Source: Calliopsis andreniformis (taxonomy: Eukaryota; Arthropoda; Insecta; Hymenoptera; Andrenidae). Taken from it: 64,000 nt of DNA. The notes below the pieces were generated by a model, which worked only from the letters and a program-made list of their open reading frames with translations, was not told the origin of the DNA and made no database searches. The stretch covers positions 558,001 through 622,000 of the forward strand of contig NW_027480569.1 of the NCBI RefSeq assembly GCF_051401765.1, read 5' to 3'. A program made the position numbers and the translations under genes. Below, in pieces: positions 62,523 to 64,000 of this stretch (positions are counted from its first letter, which is position 1; each line of letters starts with the position of its first letter).

Positions 62523-63108
62523 ACTGAGGTCTGAAGATTGAGGATTCAGGATTGAGGATTCAGAATTGAGGTTAGAGGACTAAGGATTGAGGATTGAATA
62601 TTGAGTATTGAGGATTGCGGATTGAGGATTGAAGATTGAGGATTGAGGATTGAGGATGGGGGCTGACGGTTGAGGATTGAGGTTTGAGGACTGAGGACTG
62701 AGGATTGAGGATTGATGATTGAGGATTGAGGATTGAGGATAGAAGATTGAGGATTGGGTATTGAGGATTGAAGAATGAGGATTGAGGATTGAGGATTGAA
62801 GATTGAGGATTGAGGATTGAGGATTGAGGATTGAGGATTGCAGATTGAGTATTGAGGATTGAAGATTGAGGATTCAGGATTGAGGATTGATGTTTGAAGA
62901 ACGAGGATTGAGGATTGAGGATTGAGGACTGAGGATTGACGACTGAGTATTGAAGGTTGAGTATTTATGACTGAGGATTGAGGATTGAGGATTGATGATT
63001 GAGGATTGAGGATTGAAGATTGAGTATAGAGGATTGAATATTGAGGATTGAAGATTGGGTATTGAGGATTGAGAATGAGGGCTGAGGGTTGAGGATTGAG
63101 GTTTGAGT

Positions 63109-63138
63109 ATAGAATCCTGAGAATTCAGGATATTCTAT
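63109..63138. repeat. L1 landmark, intact hairpin
   Basis: Perfect arms; 6944 bp after 56165. The flank reads GAGGATTGAGG. Confidence 0.9.
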
Positions 63139-63796
63139 TGAGCATTGAGGATTGAGGATTGATGGTTGAGTATTGAGAATTGAGGTTTGAGGATTGAGGA
63201 TTGAGGATTGAAGAATGAGGATTGAGGATTGAGGATTGAGGATTGAGGATTGAGGATTGCAGATTGAATATTGAGGATCGAAGATTGAGGATTCAGGATT
63301 GAGGATTGATGTTTGAGGAACGAGGATTGAGAATTGAGGATTGAGGACTGAGGATTGACGACTGAGTATTGAAGATTGAGGATTTATGACAGAGGATTGA
63401 GGGTTGAGGATTGAGGACTGAGGATTGGGGATTGAGGATTGAGCATTGAGGTTTGAGGACTGAGGCTTGAGGATTGAGGATTGAGCATAGAGGATTGAAG
63501 ATTGAGGACTGGCGATTGAGGATTGATGATTGAGGATTAAGGATTGAGGATTGGGGATTCAGGATGTAGTATTGGAGATTGATTATTGGGGATTGAAGAT
63601 TGAGGGTTGAGGATTGAGAATTGAGGATTGAGGATGAGGACTGAGGGTTGAGGATTGAGGTTTGAGGAACGAGGGTTGAGGATTGAGGATTGAGGACTGG
63701 GGATTGAAGATTGAGGACTGAGTGTTGATGGTTGAGTGATGAGAACTGATATTTGTGGATTGAGATTTGAAGAGTGAAGAATGGGGATTGAGTATT

Positions 63797-63856
63797 GAAA
63801 ACTGTGAATTGAGGATATTCTATTGAGGATTGAGGATTGACAATTTATTTATGAGG
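63797..63856 (+). repeat. L2 landmark
   Basis: Standard form, 6944 bp after 56853; last landmark in the window. Confidence 0.86.
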
Positions 63857-64000
63857 ACTGTGGGCTGAAGATTGAGGATTCAGGATTGAGGATTAGGGAT
63901 TGAGGTTTGAGGACTGAGGATTGAGGGTTGAGGATTCAGGATTGATGATTGACGCTTGACGATTGAGGATTGAAGATTGTGTATTGAGGATTGAACATTG

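Larger units (their letters stand above)
60301..62780 (+). repeat. Diverged block with its own subrepeats
   Basis: No gene. The variant heptamer order here does not follow any other block for long. Internal copies exist: GGCTGACGGTT near 60656, 61934 and 62660, and two diverged L2 landmarks 727 bp apart (61736, 62463). The phrase GGATAGAGCATTGAG then AAATGAGG occurs near 60707 and 61975. This could be an older part of the array or one side of a local edge. Confidence 0.76.
1..64000 (+). repeat. Heptamer satellite array, unit TGAGGAT, spanning the whole window
   Basis: Every line of the window is made of TGAGGAT or a near variant in head-to-tail order. Common variants change one base: ACTGAGG, GTTGAGG, ATTGAAG, ATTGAGT, ATTGATG, ATTGACG, ATTGGGG, ATTCAGG and ATTTAGG in the ATTGAGG phase. 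Most changes are substitutions; six-base units such as GAGGAC and GGGTG occasionally shift the phase. The consensus + strand contains no C, so the array has extreme G-over-C skew. No block runs in the opposite orientation. I see no unique sequence longer than a few tens of bases, and the array is cut by both window edges. It is not a known satellite that I can name. Eukaryotic heterochromatin is the likely setting, by inference from size and homogeneity. Confidence 0.98.
62781..64000 (+). repeat. Family A segment, right window edge
   Basis: No gene. It copies 55.9-57.06 kb at an offset of 6923 bp that becomes 6944 after a 21-bp (three-heptamer) difference before the hairpin at 63109. L2 is at 63797. 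The copy is still running at base 64000. Confidence 0.84.

Noticed and set aside
1..64000. CRISPR-like array
   Set aside because: Repeats are contiguous 7-mers with no unique spacers of even length. Landmark boxes are hundreds of bases apart at irregular distances, and there is no cas gene.
1..64000. Telomeric repeat of heptamer type (TTTAGGG)
   Set aside because: TTGAGGA is two changes from TTTAGGG, but with seven rotations and two strands that is not surprising. TTTAGGG itself was noticed only singly, for example near 27514 and 50573, as a variant unit.
1..64000. Classical G-quadruplex motifs
   Set aside because: G runs are nearly all two bases, and runs of three or four (GGGG in ATTGGGG) are too scattered. 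Only weak two-tier structures could be proposed.
1..64000. Bacterial or viral origin of the window
   Set aside because: A 64-kb gene-free simple satellite is not expected in such genomes. Without unique sequence, however, the exact organism cannot be named.

Overview
The whole 64 kb is one uninterrupted satellite array built from a 7-bp unit, TGAGGAT (read as ATTGAGG in another phase), with the G-rich strand always on +. I find no protein gene, RNA gene, transposon, CRISPR array or unique-sequence island. Long reading frames exist only on the minus strand. The complement of the unit (ATCCTCA) contains no stop in any phase and translates in all three frames to the heptad ILNPQSS; the + strand has a TGA every 21 bases in every frame. 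The frames are therefore by-products of the repeat. A homogeneous array of this size points to a eukaryotic chromosome (heterochromatic, pericentromeric, subtelomeric or sex-limited), but nothing here identifies the species.

Above the heptamer there are three further levels of order. First, a 29-nt 'landmark box' (GAA, six variable bases, then a 20-base core ending TTCTATTG) recurs at least 58 times. It falls into six subfamilies, called L1 to L6 here. In subfamily L1 the box plus its 5' flank forms a 12-bp hairpin, with arm ATAGAATCCTGA and loop GAAT. Second, subrepeats of about 0.44 to 6 kb, each a specific string of variant heptamers, are tandemly duplicated or triplicated. The clear cases are 8851-12285 (three copies of 1.15-1.29 kb), 14385-20537 (2.77-2.98 kb units), 29104-40720 (two copies of 5.8 kb) and 41153-44888 (two copies of 1868 bp). 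Third, some blocks recur far apart in the same orientation, notably one at 20871-23475, 27161-30610 and 50201-53680.

Layout: family A (L1, L2 and L6 landmarks) fills 1-2985, 12831-13740, 24187-25125, 46171-50200 and most of 53681-59410 and 62781-64000. Family B (L3 landmarks or none) fills most of 2986-8850, 13741-20870, 25126-26490, the ends of the 5.8-kb units and 40721-46170. Family C (L4/L5) fills 8851-12830, 20871-24186, 26491-29103, 50201-53680 and 59411-60300. A more diverged block lies at 60301-62780. Both window ends lie inside the array: the right end still copies 55.9-57.0 kb.

The pattern fits growth by unequal exchange and replication slippage. The 5.8-kb copies differ by about ten substitutions that I could find by eye and one 14-bp (two-heptamer) contraction, so the latest step looks recent, unless it is an assembly artefact. 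All homology statements come from visual comparison; block borders are accurate to about 10-30 bp where a junction is stated and to about 100 bp elsewhere.
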